Shown here: piece after piece, positions 34,850-42,948 of the stretch
Position numbering within the stretch: the stretch's first letter is position 1
Layout of the letters: each line of letters starts with the position of its first letter
Source of the DNA: Pelosinus fermentans JBW45
GTDB lineage: Bacteria > Bacillota > Negativicutes > DSM-13327
Assembly: GCF_000271665.2 (NCBI RefSeq)
Contig: NZ_CP010978.1
Span: forward strand, 3,502,501-3,566,500
Length of the DNA stretch: 64,000 nt
Direction: 5' to 3'
The notes under the pieces: generated by a model
What the model was told of the DNA's origin: nothing
The model's input: the letters and a program-made list of their open reading frames with translations, nothing else
The model's database searches: none
Made by a program: the position numbers and the translations under genes

Positions 34850-35680
34850 TTATTTAATAATGCCTAATGCCCCGCCAATCAATGCAAAAGCAAAAAGGCA
34901 TAAGAGTACGTTAATAACACGATACCCCTTCATAATTGCTCGCCAGCTGACAATAGTTAGGGCTAAAGGCAATGCTTTGGGCACAATCTGATCAAATAAT
35001 TCTTTAAAGACAATTTTCTTACCCGCTACCACCGTTTGCAAAGCAACATCAACGGTTATAAACTTACAAACCATGATTCCCAATACAAATAGACCCATGA
35101 TGGAGAAGAAAGTTGTTAATTTTTTAAATAATCCGCCTTCCAGTATGGTTGTTACTGCAGTTGTACCCAGTTGATAACCTTTACGGATGCTTAAGCGAGT
35201 AATCGTGTAATCATACCCCAGCATACCGATTGCAAAAACCAATGGTCCCAAAAAGCTGCCAGTAGATGCCCACCCAAGGCAGATACCTAGTAATACGGGC
35301 TTATAGAGTGCCCCTGATATTGTATCGCCAATTCCCGCCAGAGGTCCCATCAAAGAACTTTTTAAATCAATAATCGTTTCTTCTGAGATATCCTCCCCTT
35401 TGGCTTTTTGCTCTTCCAGTGCGATAGTTATGCCATGAATAACGGCTCCCCAGCGAGGTTCCGTATTGAAAAACATCATATGCCTTTTTAAGCCAGCAAT
35501 TACTTCCTCTGGTTTATCAGGATATAATTTTTTCATGATTGGACCGATCATAGATGCAAAGCCTCCAGCCTGCATTCTTTGATAGTTATAGGATAAATGA
35601 CTCATTAACCACCAGCGCAATGTAGCCATTTCAATATCTTTTTGGGTTAAACTGACTCCTGTCTCTACTTTCTCTGCCAT
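34850..35680 (-). CDS. PTS mannose-family EIID
   Basis: A 276-residue membrane subunit of a mannose-class permease. The family begins with RWWLMSHLSYNYQRMQAGGF and contains MMFFNTEPRWGAVIHGITIALEEQ and LMGPLAGIGDTISGALYKPVLLG, all visible. The C-terminal half holds membrane segments. It shares one base with the EIIC stop and forms the translocation unit with EIIC. Confidence 0.93.
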   Translation of the reverse strand: MAEKVETGVSLTQKDIEMATLRWWLMSHLSYNYQRMQAGGFASMIGPIMKKLYPDKPEEVIAGLKRHMMFFNTEPRWGAVIHGITIALEEQKAKGEDISEETIIDLKSSLMGPLAGIGDTISGALYKPVLLGICLGWASTGSFLGPLVFAIGMLGYDYTITRLSIRKGYQLGTTAVTTILEGGLFKKLTTFFSIMGLFVLGIMVCKFITVDVALQTVVAGKKIVFKELFDQIVPKALPLALTIVSWRAIMKGYRVINVLLCLFAFALIGGALGIIK

Positions 35681-36441
35681 TATATTTCATCCTCCTCTCT
35701 CGCATTAACGACTACTTCTTTTGGTTGCAATGAAATGTAAATATACCCCATAGCAGCACCAATAAATGCCCCAAATAATAAATTATTCATACCCATATAA
35801 GCACTTACTGCAAAGCCCAGGCCGAAAAACACCAGTAAATCTTTACGAGCCATATATTTCAACAACATGGCAACCCCTACAGCCGGCAGTACTTTACCAA
35901 CGGTGTTGAATCCAGCGATCCCCCAGGCTGGCACTGCAGCCAATAATCCGTCAATAACAGTTGGTCCATAAAAAGCCGCCAAAAAGGCAGGAACTCCTCT
36001 TACCAGTATTACGACAGCCTGAGAAGGTATCGCCTGTATAAGCATAATACCTCGAACATCGCCTTTTTCTGCATACTTATCCTGTATAGAAGGCAGCATA
36101 GAATTGATGGACATAAATAAAATCCAAGCATAATTACCAATAACTCCAATAGAAACTGCCACTACAACTGCCTGCTCCGTACTCATATTACTTTGTATGG
36201 CTACTGCCGTACCCAATAATCCTGCTGAATAAAGATCCGAGGGGTTGGCCCCCCCAGTACTGTTCCAACCTAAAAAGGCTACATTGATTGCGGCTCCGAT
36301 AATCAATCCTTCAACTGGTTTCCCATAGATCAGTCCTACCCAGAACCCTGCCATCAGCGGTTCTCTAATTAACCACCACCCCAAAGGGTTTGATGAAGAT
36401 TGCGCCCAAGCCAGCAATCCTACAAAAACAGCTTGAATCAT
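35680..36441 (-). CDS. PTS mannose-family EIIC
   Basis: A 253-residue polytopic permease subunit. Features include QSSSNPLGWWLIREPLMAGFWVGLIYGKPVEGLIIGAAINVAFLGW at the N-terminus and repeated alanine/glycine-rich helices. It transports the sugar in concert with EIID while EIIB phosphorylates it. It sits between EIIB and EIID in the operon order A-B-C-D. Confidence 0.92.
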   Translation of the reverse strand: MIQAVFVGLLAWAQSSSNPLGWWLIREPLMAGFWVGLIYGKPVEGLIIGAAINVAFLGWNSTGGANPSDLYSAGLLGTAVAIQSNMSTEQAVVVAVSIGVIGNYAWILFMSINSMLPSIQDKYAEKGDVRGIMLIQAIPSQAVVILVRGVPAFLAAFYGPTVIDGLLAAVPAWGIAGFNTVGKVLPAVGVAMLLKYMARKDLLVFFGLGFAVSAYMGMNNLLFGAFIGAAMGYIYISLQPKEVVVNAREEDEI

Positions 36442-36465
36442 AATTTTTCCTCCTTATTTACGACT

Positions 36466-36957
36466 TTAAAAACTTACGCTTTCCATTACTTTTTCGTATT
36501 CCATCGGCTTGTCTTCAGGAGTCGCCTGGAAAAATACATTTACGCCTCCGCTGCTCATCTCCGTTAGCATAGCAGCATCCTCTGGATTTAATGTCATATT
36601 CAAATAAACTGCTTTTCTCCCCGGTCCTGCACCCAGTCCGCCGATTTGCAGTTGTTCAATAGGAAAGCCTTTTTTCCAAACTTCAAGTGTGGTGTGAACA
36701 TCTTTAAATAAAACCAATGCATTCCCTTCGCCCAGCTGATTTTTGTTCCATGCTGCTATAAACGTGTCAATACCCACTACACTGCATTTCACGTCAGCCG
36801 GTGTAGCCATTTTATAAATATTACTCATCACAGGGTCCTTCGCCAACGTATTATTGACAACAATGATCTTAGTGGCTTGAATTGATTTTAGCCACTTCGC
36901 CACTACTTGTCCATGAATCAGGCGAAAGTCGATTCTAATTAAAGAAAGTTTAGCCAT
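36466..36957 (-). CDS. PTS mannose-family EIIB
   Basis: A 163-residue cytoplasmic phosphocarrier. The active-site histidine is in RIDFRLIHGQVVAKW (about His15 from this start). I choose the ATG at 36957, which has GGAAGG 9 bases upstream; an earlier ATG three codons before abuts the SD. It passes phosphate from EIIA to the incoming sugar. The fold and length are typical of the sorbose/fructose/mannose class. Confidence 0.92.
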   Translation of the reverse strand: MAKLSLIRIDFRLIHGQVVAKWLKSIQATKIIVVNNTLAKDPVMSNIYKMATPADVKCSVVGIDTFIAAWNKNQLGEGNALVLFKDVHTTLEVWKKGFPIEQLQIGGLGAGPGRKAVYLNMTLNPEDAAMLTEMSSGGVNVFFQATPEDKPMEYEKVMESVSF

Positions 36958-37018
36958 ATATTTCATCCTTCCTAACGGGTTTTATTTTTTTACAAATGGA
37001 ATGCTTCGATTATTGATC

Positions 37019-37456
37019 TCACAAACTATCCAATTCCTGCACTTCAACCAGGATGTTTTGGCATCCATCGCGTCCTGCCTGAATCACGACCTTTGCTAAC
37101 TCTTCCCCTCGCAGCCCCGTCCGGGCAGTTACGGCTTCAATAACCATACCAAGACTTAAGCCAGCAACCGCACTCACATTTCTAGTGGTTGAAATAGCTG
37201 CTGAAACATTAGCCGGAGTACCACCAAATAAATCGCTAATCAGCAAAGATCCCTCTGCCATGGACTCTAATACCCGATTAATCTCAGCCATAAAATCAGC
37301 CGGTTCCATGCCTGGCATCAGAGACAATGCTCTTACACTTTCCATTGGTCCCATGATCATTTCAGCACTTTTAACTAATTCTTCGCCAAATTTTCCATGA
37401 GTCACAATAACGATACCCGGGATACGTTCTTCCAATTCGTTATTGGAATCTGACAC
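37019..37456 (-). CDS. PTS mannose-family EIIA
   Basis: A 145-residue free-standing EIIA of the mannose class. The phosphorylated histidine is in IVIVTHGKFGEELVKS (His20), and LISDLFGGTPANVSAA is the family signature. It is separate from EIIB, unlike E. coli ManX. EIIA status probably also feeds back on the LevR-type activator through its PRD/EIIA domains. Confidence 0.92.
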   Translation of the reverse strand: MSDSNNELEERIPGIVIVTHGKFGEELVKSAEMIMGPMESVRALSLMPGMEPADFMAEINRVLESMAEGSLLISDLFGGTPANVSAAISTTRNVSAVAGLSLGMVIEAVTARTGLRGEELAKVVIQAGRDGCQNILVEVQELDSL

Positions 37457-37485
37457 TATAATCGCCTCCTTATCTTACAATTTGC

Positions 37486-38142
37486 TTACTTACCTTGTTG
37501 ACGTGCCTTTTGAATTGCCTCAACAAACTCTCTGGCAGCTAGTGTAACTTTGTTATAGTCACCATCTTTTTTATGAGCTTTCGTAACGTAACTGCCTACG
37601 CCGATCGCATCGCAGCCTGCATGAATCCACTCATGTACATTTTGCGGCGTTGCTCCACCAGTAGGGACAATTGATGCTTGGGGAATCGGTGCTTTGATGG
37701 TTTTTACATACTGAACTCCTAGGAAATCTGCAGGGAATAGCTTCACCATATCAGCGCCAGCTTCCAGAGTTTCCATCACGTCTTTAGGAGTCATCGCACC
37801 AACGATGGAAATAGCCTGATAGCGATTGCTTACTTTAACCATATCAACATTCAAATGAGGGCTAACCAAAAGCTCAGCTCCAGCTAGTATAGCCGCTCTT
37901 GCTGTTTCCGCATCTAAAATAGTTCCCGCGCCGATAACGACTTCACCATTTTTATACGTTTGGGATAAAGATTCAATAATTTTTAATGCTCCAGGCACAC
38001 TCATCGTAACTTCCACTGCTCCAACCCCGCCTTTAATGCAGGCTTCAGCAATTTTATGAGCTTCCTCTGTATTATCACTGCGAATAATAACTACAATACC
38101 ACCATCAATTATTTTACGTAAATTTTCAAACTTCTTACTCAT
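37486..38142 (-). CDS. KDPG/KHG-type aldolase of the PTS operon
   Basis: A 218-residue Eda-family class I aldolase. Conserved elements: GVGAVEVTMSVPGAL with the catalytic glutamate, VVIGAGTILDAETA, the Schiff-base lysine in DMVKLFPADFLG, and VPTGGATPQN for phosphate. It should split a 2-keto-3-deoxy-6-phospho acid derived from the PTS substrate to pyruvate plus a triose phosphate. The operon lacks an obvious dehydratase or ammonia lyase that would make such an intermediate. Confidence 0.9.
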   Translation of the reverse strand: MSKKFENLRKIIDGGIVVIIRSDNTEEAHKIAEACIKGGVGAVEVTMSVPGALKIIESLSQTYKNGEVVIGAGTILDAETARAAILAGAELLVSPHLNVDMVKVSNRYQAISIVGAMTPKDVMETLEAGADMVKLFPADFLGVQYVKTIKAPIPQASIVPTGGATPQNVHEWIHAGCDAIGVGSYVTKAHKKDGDYNKVTLAAREFVEAIQKARQQGK

Positions 38143-38167
38143 CGTTAATTCCTCCTAATTTTTTATA

Positions 38168-39127
38168 TTATGGTTTGACAACTGAATATTTAGGTTCAGA
38201 GCCGGATAAAACTCGTACTACTTCTTCTGCTGCCATGACGCCAGCACCCACAATTGCTTCATTCGTATACGCACCCGCATGAGATGTAAAAACTACGTTT
38301 TTTAGTTCCATCAAAGGAGATTCTTTTGGCGGTTCCTGAGCAAACACATCCAAAGCAGCTCCGGCAATTAATCCCTGAGTTAGTGCCTTATACAAATCAT
38401 CTTCGACAATTAGTTCTCCTCTAGCCGTATTAATAATATAGGAGGTTTTTTTCATCTTGCGAAGCCGCTCTATATTAACCATACCAGCAGTCTGTGCCAT
38501 TGCAGGTGCATGCAGGGAGACAAAATCCGCCTTTGCAAATACTTCATCTAGCGGCAAATAGGTTACACCATAATTGTCAATAAATTCTTGTCTAGGGTAC
38601 ACATCATAGGCAAGAATTTTCATACCAAAACCATAAGCACGTTTGGCTACTTCCCCACCGATATTACCCATTCCAATGATGCCCAGAACTTTTCCTCCCA
38701 GCTCAACACCAGTATGACGATACCAGCCTCCATTTCGTATGGAAAGATCCATCTGGGGAATTTGGCGAGCTACTGCCATGATCAACCCTATTGCCAAATC
38801 AGCTACTGACTTACTGTTGGCACCTGGGGTAATAGTAACCGCCACGCCATGTTCTTTAGCAGCATCCACATTGATCGTGTTGTATCCCACGCCTTGTTTC
38901 GCAATGACCTTAAGTGTCGGAGCCCCTGCAGCAATTACCGCTGCTGTGACTTTTTCACTTCCCGCAATCATGCCCTCGACTCCCTTAATCATCTCCAGGA
39001 GCTCGTTCTCTGTTAATGCACGATCATGAGGGTTTAATATCAGTTCATAGCCTTGTGCATTCAAAATTCTCATAGCCTCTAGTGAGCGAGAACGCTCTCT
39101 TGATCCTATCAGGACTTTTTTCTTCAT
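38168..39127 (-). CDS. D-2-hydroxyacid dehydrogenase (SerA-like)
   Basis: A 319-residue NAD-dependent D-isomer 2-hydroxyacid dehydrogenase. The Rossmann motif is LGIIGMGNIGGEVAKRA (about 150-166). Catalytic residues are the Arg of NTARGELI, Glu of FAQEPP and His of TSHAGAYTNEA. There is no ACT domain, so it is not a feedback-regulated serine-pathway enzyme. It is first gene of the PTS operon. Together with the Ldh2-type enzyme at the far end, it makes two redox steps in one pathway. Confidence 0.88.
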   Translation of the reverse strand: MKKKVLIGSRERSRSLEAMRILNAQGYELILNPHDRALTENELLEMIKGVEGMIAGSEKVTAAVIAAGAPTLKVIAKQGVGYNTINVDAAKEHGVAVTITPGANSKSVADLAIGLIMAVARQIPQMDLSIRNGGWYRHTGVELGGKVLGIIGMGNIGGEVAKRAYGFGMKILAYDVYPRQEFIDNYGVTYLPLDEVFAKADFVSLHAPAMAQTAGMVNIERLRKMKKTSYIINTARGELIVEDDLYKALTQGLIAGAALDVFAQEPPKESPLMELKNVVFTSHAGAYTNEAIVGAGVMAAEEVVRVLSGSEPKYSVVKP

Positions 39128-39205
39128 GCAAGCAACTCCTTTTTTAGAAATATCTAATCTCTTGAGAAGTATATTTCCCTACAATTAGAATTCAGCTATA
39201 TTATC

Positions 39206-39222
39206 ATGCAATATTCATGCCA
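39206..39222 (-). promoter_or_regulatory. Sigma-54 (RpoN) promoter of the PTS operon
   Basis: The minus strand reads TGGCATGAATATTGCAT, with GG and GC separated by exactly 10 bases, matching TGGCAC-N5-TTGC with one change. It is about 80 bases upstream of the first PTS-operon start and fits the LevR-type activator encoded at the operon's end. Confidence 0.82.
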
Positions 39223-39266
39223 CTACACATCATCCCGGATTCCTCTCCCAACTTTACATCGTTCAC

Positions 39267-39324
39267 TACAGAAAATTAGAAAGTAGTGTAGCACTGCCAC
39301 TACACTACTTTCTAATTTTCTGTA
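39267..39324. promoter_or_regulatory. 58-bp perfect palindrome, candidate activator site
   Basis: Arms of 25 bases (inner ends GTAGTGTAG / CTACACTAC) flank CACTGCCA. It lies 45-100 bases upstream of the sigma-54 promoter, where an upstream activating sequence is expected, between divergent genes where a terminator is not needed. Its length exceeds that of usual activator sites. Confidence 0.6.
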
Positions 39325-39458
39325 TTCGGTTCATTACATATCACCATTAACAACCATTGCCAGTATATTTTTCACTTTAACGGAGGATACTCCCCTATAG
39401 TAGTACTCTTCAAATTTTTAAATATAAAGAAATATTTTACATTCTAGGAGTTGACAAA

Positions 39459-40301
39459 ATGAACAAGGCAATATTGATGCTTTTTTCCATGGTATTACTA
39501 TTTTCGGTCAGTGCCTGTGGTACTTTAAACGCTCCTCAGGAAAAACCAGAGGTAGGAACACCGCCGCCGATTGCCAGCCAGCCATTACCTGAACAAGAAT
39601 CTTTGCAGCTTATTAACGAATTGAAACAGTTTAATGGCCAAATCGGTCTATATGCACGAAACCTTAAAACAAATCAAACGCTTCAATTTAATCAAAATAT
39701 GATCTTTCCCACAGCATCCACCCATAAATTAGTCGTTGCAATTGCCATCTATAAATATCTATATCCAAATGCTTCAGTTAGCGAAAAGCAACACTATGAT
39801 GAGAATATAAAACAAATGATGATCGTTAGCGATAATCCTGCCTTTTATGAACTTTTGGATATTATCGAAGCAAAGCAACCGGATGCACTTACTCGTGTGC
39901 TAACCGACCTAAATCTTGTCAATACTAGAATCCATAGCCGTGAGGCTTTCAAGGAATATGGATATCACAGTGTTACAACCCCTTATGAAATGTCGCTAGT
40001 TTTTGAAACAATCTATAATGAGACCTATCTTGGAAAAGAATTCTCATCCATTTTAAAAGAAGAGTTGAGCAATACCATCTTTCAAGAAGAAATTCCCAGA
40101 TTCCTGCAAGGCAAAAAAGTGCTGCACAAGGTTGGGGAGCTGCCGGGAGTCCAATGTGATGTAGGTATTATTGACGACGGACAGAATGTGATTTTAATCA
40201 GTCTTTATACTACAACCAAACAGCAGCCGCCTTATGCCAGTAATTTTATTGCTGATATTTCGGCTAAAATTTATAATGCACTACAGTCCTCAAATCCTTA
40301 A
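39459..40301 (+). CDS. Class A beta-lactamase-like serine hydrolase lipoprotein
   Basis: A 280-residue protein with a lipobox (LFSVSAC, Cys20), a proline-rich linker and a beta-lactamase2 domain. Active-site motifs: STHK (Ser87, Lys90) and SDN (124-126). The third motif reads KVG where KTG is usual, and a clear omega-loop ExxLN is not obvious. It may therefore be a weak beta-lactamase or a peptidoglycan-related hydrolase. SD CTAGGAG precedes the ATG. It is divergent from the PTS operon, with no evident functional link. Confidence 0.8.
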   Translation: MNKAILMLFSMVLLFSVSACGTLNAPQEKPEVGTPPPIASQPLPEQESLQLINELKQFNGQIGLYARNLKTNQTLQFNQNMIFPTASTHKLVVAIAIYKYLYPNASVSEKQHYDENIKQMMIVSDNPAFYELLDIIEAKQPDALTRVLTDLNLVNTRIHSREAFKEYGYHSVTTPYEMSLVFETIYNETYLGKEFSSILKEELSNTIFQEEIPRFLQGKKVLHKVGELPGVQCDVGIIDDGQNVILISLYTTTKQQPPYASNFIADISAKIYNALQSSNP

Positions 40302-40353
40302 GATTCACTTTTGGCAACCTAGCAGTATACCTATGGCTAATCTTAAGATTTTT
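40298..40353 (+). terminator. Probable terminator of the beta-lactamase-like gene
   Basis: CTTAAGATT, overlapping the stop codon, pairs with AATCTTAAG across 32 bases, followed by ATTTTT. Confidence 0.45.
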
Positions 40354-40459
40354 AAATTTATTGTAACAGGGATATTGTGGATACATGAAATTTCTCCTTA
40401 CCATAATTTTTTATAATATTTTATTCGTCTATTAACTTTATGTAACCATCGCAATCGCA

Positions 40460-40486
40460 GAAAAAAACACAACCAGCTAGTGGTTG
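40460..40486 (-). terminator. Terminator of the small Lys-rich gene
   Basis: On the minus strand CAACCA and TGGTTG pair over five bases, then TG and seven T. It lies 17 bases after the stop of the 30-residue protein. Confidence 0.75.
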
Positions 40487-40502
40487 CGCTTCATATAGAA
40501 AA

Positions 40503-40595
40503 TTATTCAGATTTATTTGCTAGAATTGGTGGAGCAGCCTTTTTTTCTGCCTTTTTCTTCTTTTTTTCCTTGTTCTTTGGGCTTTTGTCTCCCAT
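40503..40595 (-). CDS. Lys-rich 30-residue protein
   Basis: A short gene with a strong SD (AAGGAG, 8 bases before ATG) encoding a 30-residue peptide starting MGDKSPKNKEKKKKKAEKKA and ending in a neutral PPILANKSE tail. A strong terminator follows, so it is a real transcription unit. Small proteins with the same MGDKSPKNKEKK start recur in bacteria as uncharacterised ORFs; I recall this but cannot check. The charge suggests nucleic-acid or ribosome binding. Confidence 0.7.
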   Translation of the reverse strand: MGDKSPKNKEKKKKKAEKKAAPPILANKSE

Positions 40596-40794
40596 ATCGA
40601 ACATCTCCTTTTCTATCGTAAACCTAGGTTCATTATACCATAGTCTACCATTTTACAACGTTGCTTATACAATCACATTCAGGCATACTTCATTCCATCG
40701 ACAGTTGAAACATGTAAATATTATGTTTTTCATCAAATATCTTACTATCTCATGAGATACCTGTCTATTCTGCATTAATCTAGGGATCATTCTG

Positions 40795-41439
40795 CTATTT
40801 CGGCTTTTTATGACTCGTTTCAACGGTTACATATACAAACCCGCCTCCAAGTCTAGTGGTTTCCAGCCAAAGACCCAAATCAAAAGTAAGTAAACGACCT
40901 CCGTCATAACAAGTAGCCAGATAACGATTCTCACTTTCTTTATAAGACAAAGACACAAGCACAATCCAATGCCAGCTCTCTAAGGATGTCACTCGTCCTT
41001 TTTGCAAATTCAAAAATGCAATAGGACAATCAGAAGCGAGGCCTTCGTTTAAGAATTTTATTACTTGAGAAAGTGATGCCCGCTTAAACTTAAATGCAGA
41101 AAGGCTAAGTTCATGGCACCGCCAACTTAGTTCATAATGCTCTGCAAGATCCTCTACTCCCCTGCAGAATTTCCTAGTGCTATTGAGCCCTAACAGCCAC
41201 CCAGGTGTTACAAAATTCCACACATCCTCCAATATTTGAGTTATAGAGGAAATACTGTTGCTTTGGTATGGCAACGATCCAGCTTCACGTCTATTCAGAT
41301 ACAAAAGCAGCATGGCAGCAGCTGTAGGTCCGCAGCCTCTCGTCTTCTTAAAAGAAGTCTTATACCACTCTTGATTGTAACCATATAAAATAAGGTTACC
41401 CGTTTTTATCTGTAACCATTCAGGGTGCTTGATTTCCAT
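40795..41439 (-). CDS. C39-like cysteine peptidase-fold protein
   Basis: A 214-residue protein with a papain-like catalytic pattern: cysteine in TRGCGPTAAAMLLLY (about Cys36), histidine in SWHWIVLV, and an aspartate in CYDGG. It lacks a signal peptide, ABC transporter or bacteriocin partner. It is likely a cytosolic peptidase or transglutaminase-fold hydrolase of the C39_2 type. Substrate unknown. It is monocistronic with SD AAGGGGG. Confidence 0.65.
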   Translation of the reverse strand: MEIKHPEWLQIKTGNLILYGYNQEWYKTSFKKTRGCGPTAAAMLLLYLNRREAGSLPYQSNSISSITQILEDVWNFVTPGWLLGLNSTRKFCRGVEDLAEHYELSWRCHELSLSAFKFKRASLSQVIKFLNEGLASDCPIAFLNLQKGRVTSLESWHWIVLVSLSYKESENRYLATCYDGGRLLTFDLGLWLETTRLGGGFVYVTVETSHKKPK

Positions 41440-41569
41440 CTTTCATTCCCCCTTCACTAGGCTTAGCAAAACCCAAATGATGCTAGTATTCATATTATAT
41501 ACTAAAAGCTATCAGAAACACTTACTTATTCATAGTATATTTAGCAAGTCACTATATTTATCTTGCAAA

Positions 41570-41597
41570 TAAAAAAATAGCAGCAAAGAATGCTGCT
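41570..41597 (-). terminator. Terminator of the aminoethylphosphonate operon
   Basis: AGCAGCA and TGCTGCT pair over five bases and run into seven T on the minus strand; the stem overlaps the last stop codon. Confidence 0.85.
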
Positions 41598-42948
41598 AAC
41601 AATGCTTAATTGCCTCCTCAAATATATGAAAAGCAAAACTTAACTGCTCTGTTGTTACAATGAGCGGTGGATGCCACGTAATACAGTTTCCAGACGATAC
41701 CTTAAAGGATAGTCCATGTTCTAGGCAATAATAGAGTACCTTTTCAGCAAGCTCATCATGCTTTTCTTTTGAATATCGATCTTTCACGAGTTCAAAAGAT
41801 ATTAAAAGACCAGCTATACGATAATCTCCAATACAGTCATATTGATCATAGAGTTTTTTTGAATATTGCAGGACAAATTCCGATTGTTTTTTACAATGAT
41901 CTAGCAGCTTATGCTCATCAATATATTGAATGACAGCACAGATTGCCGCACATCCCACTGCGGGTTTTTCATGAGTGTAATGACCAAGTGAGATATCCTG
42001 AGCATTATCATATTTGGATTTAATGAGGATTGCAGCTTGTGGTATGACTGCCCCACCAAGTCCTTTTCCCAGTACAAGCATGTCTGGCTCAACAGCAAAA
42101 TTTGGGTGCACATAAAACATCCCACTTCTACCAAGGGCTGTTGGAATTTCATCGAAAATTAGCAGTATGCCGTTTTGGTCACAAATTTCTCGCAGCCTTT
42201 GAAAATATATAGTAGGAGGAATATGGGTATCGGTTGCTCGAATCGGCTCTAGTATGACTGCACCGATATCGCCTTCATTTTTGATAATATATTCAATATA
42301 ATCCAAAGAAAACTTCGCAACCGTTTGTGGACAAGAACTATTCATAAGATTTCGATACGCATTATATGGTATTGCTCGTATGCATCCAGGCATAAGAGGT
42401 CCCATATCCTGCCTGAAAATCGCCTCTCCCCCCACAGAAATAGAATCCAGCCCAGCCCCATGAAAGGATTCCCACATGGATATCACTTTATGTCTACCTG
42501 TAATTTTACGGGCCATTTTAAGAGCAATTCCTACAGCAGCACTGCCTGACGGGGTAAATAAAACCTTATAATCTTTTGATATCGTTTTATCAATCAATGC
42601 TTTAGCTGCTGTTATGACTATGTCAGATGTATATCTTCTAGGTATGAAGGGCAGTTTATCTAACTGTTTCTTAACCGCTTCCATTACATACGGATTCTTA
42701 TAGCCAACCTGATGGATACTGTTTCCATGAAAATCAAGATACTTTTTCCCATTCATATCGGTTATATAACATCCTTCTGCATCTACAATCACATTCATGC
42801 AAGGTGTGGACATGGATTGTTTTATAAATACATCTTCATCAGCTTTTAATACCCCTATGCTTTTTTCATCAAGAGCCTTAATCCAGTTTTTTCTTTGCTG
42901 GCTAGAATTAACATCGCCTTCTCTGTTTATTTCAGTTTTATTTGGCAT
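41596..42948 (-). CDS. pbfA: Class III aminotransferase-fold enzyme, PbfA-like
   Basis: A 450-residue fold-type I PLP enzyme with the cofactor lysine in VLGKGLGGAVIP (about Lys295) and the pocket ILLIFDEIPTALGRSG. In phnWX-containing clusters such proteins are (R)-1-hydroxy-2-aminoethylphosphonate ammonia-lyases (PbfA), which make phosphonoacetaldehyde from the hydroxylated compound. The assignment rests on context plus family, not on a distinguishing residue. The start is the ATG at 42948 with AAGGA upstream; an earlier TTG lacks an SD. It overlaps the phnX end by 11 bases. Confidence 0.75.
   Translation of the reverse strand: MPNKTEINREGDVNSSQQRKNWIKALDEKSIGVLKADEDVFIKQSMSTPCMNVIVDAEGCYITDMNGKKYLDFHGNSIHQVGYKNPYVMEAVKKQLDKLPFIPRRYTSDIVITAAKALIDKTISKDYKVLFTPSGSAAVGIALKMARKITGRHKVISMWESFHGAGLDSISVGGEAIFRQDMGPLMPGCIRAIPYNAYRNLMNSSCPQTVAKFSLDYIEYIIKNEGDIGAVILEPIRATDTHIPPTIYFQRLREICDQNGILLIFDEIPTALGRSGMFYVHPNFAVEPDMLVLGKGLGGAVIPQAAILIKSKYDNAQDISLGHYTHEKPAVGCAAICAVIQYIDEHKLLDHCKKQSEFVLQYSKKLYDQYDCIGDYRIAGLLISFELVKDRYSKEKHDELAEKVLYYCLEHGLSFKVSSGNCITWHPPLIVTTEQLSFAFHIFEEAIKHC

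Noticed and set aside
40480-40755. Plus-strand 91-residue Phe/Ser-rich frame
   Set aside because: It is the complement of the Lys-rich 30-residue gene, which has the SD and terminator.
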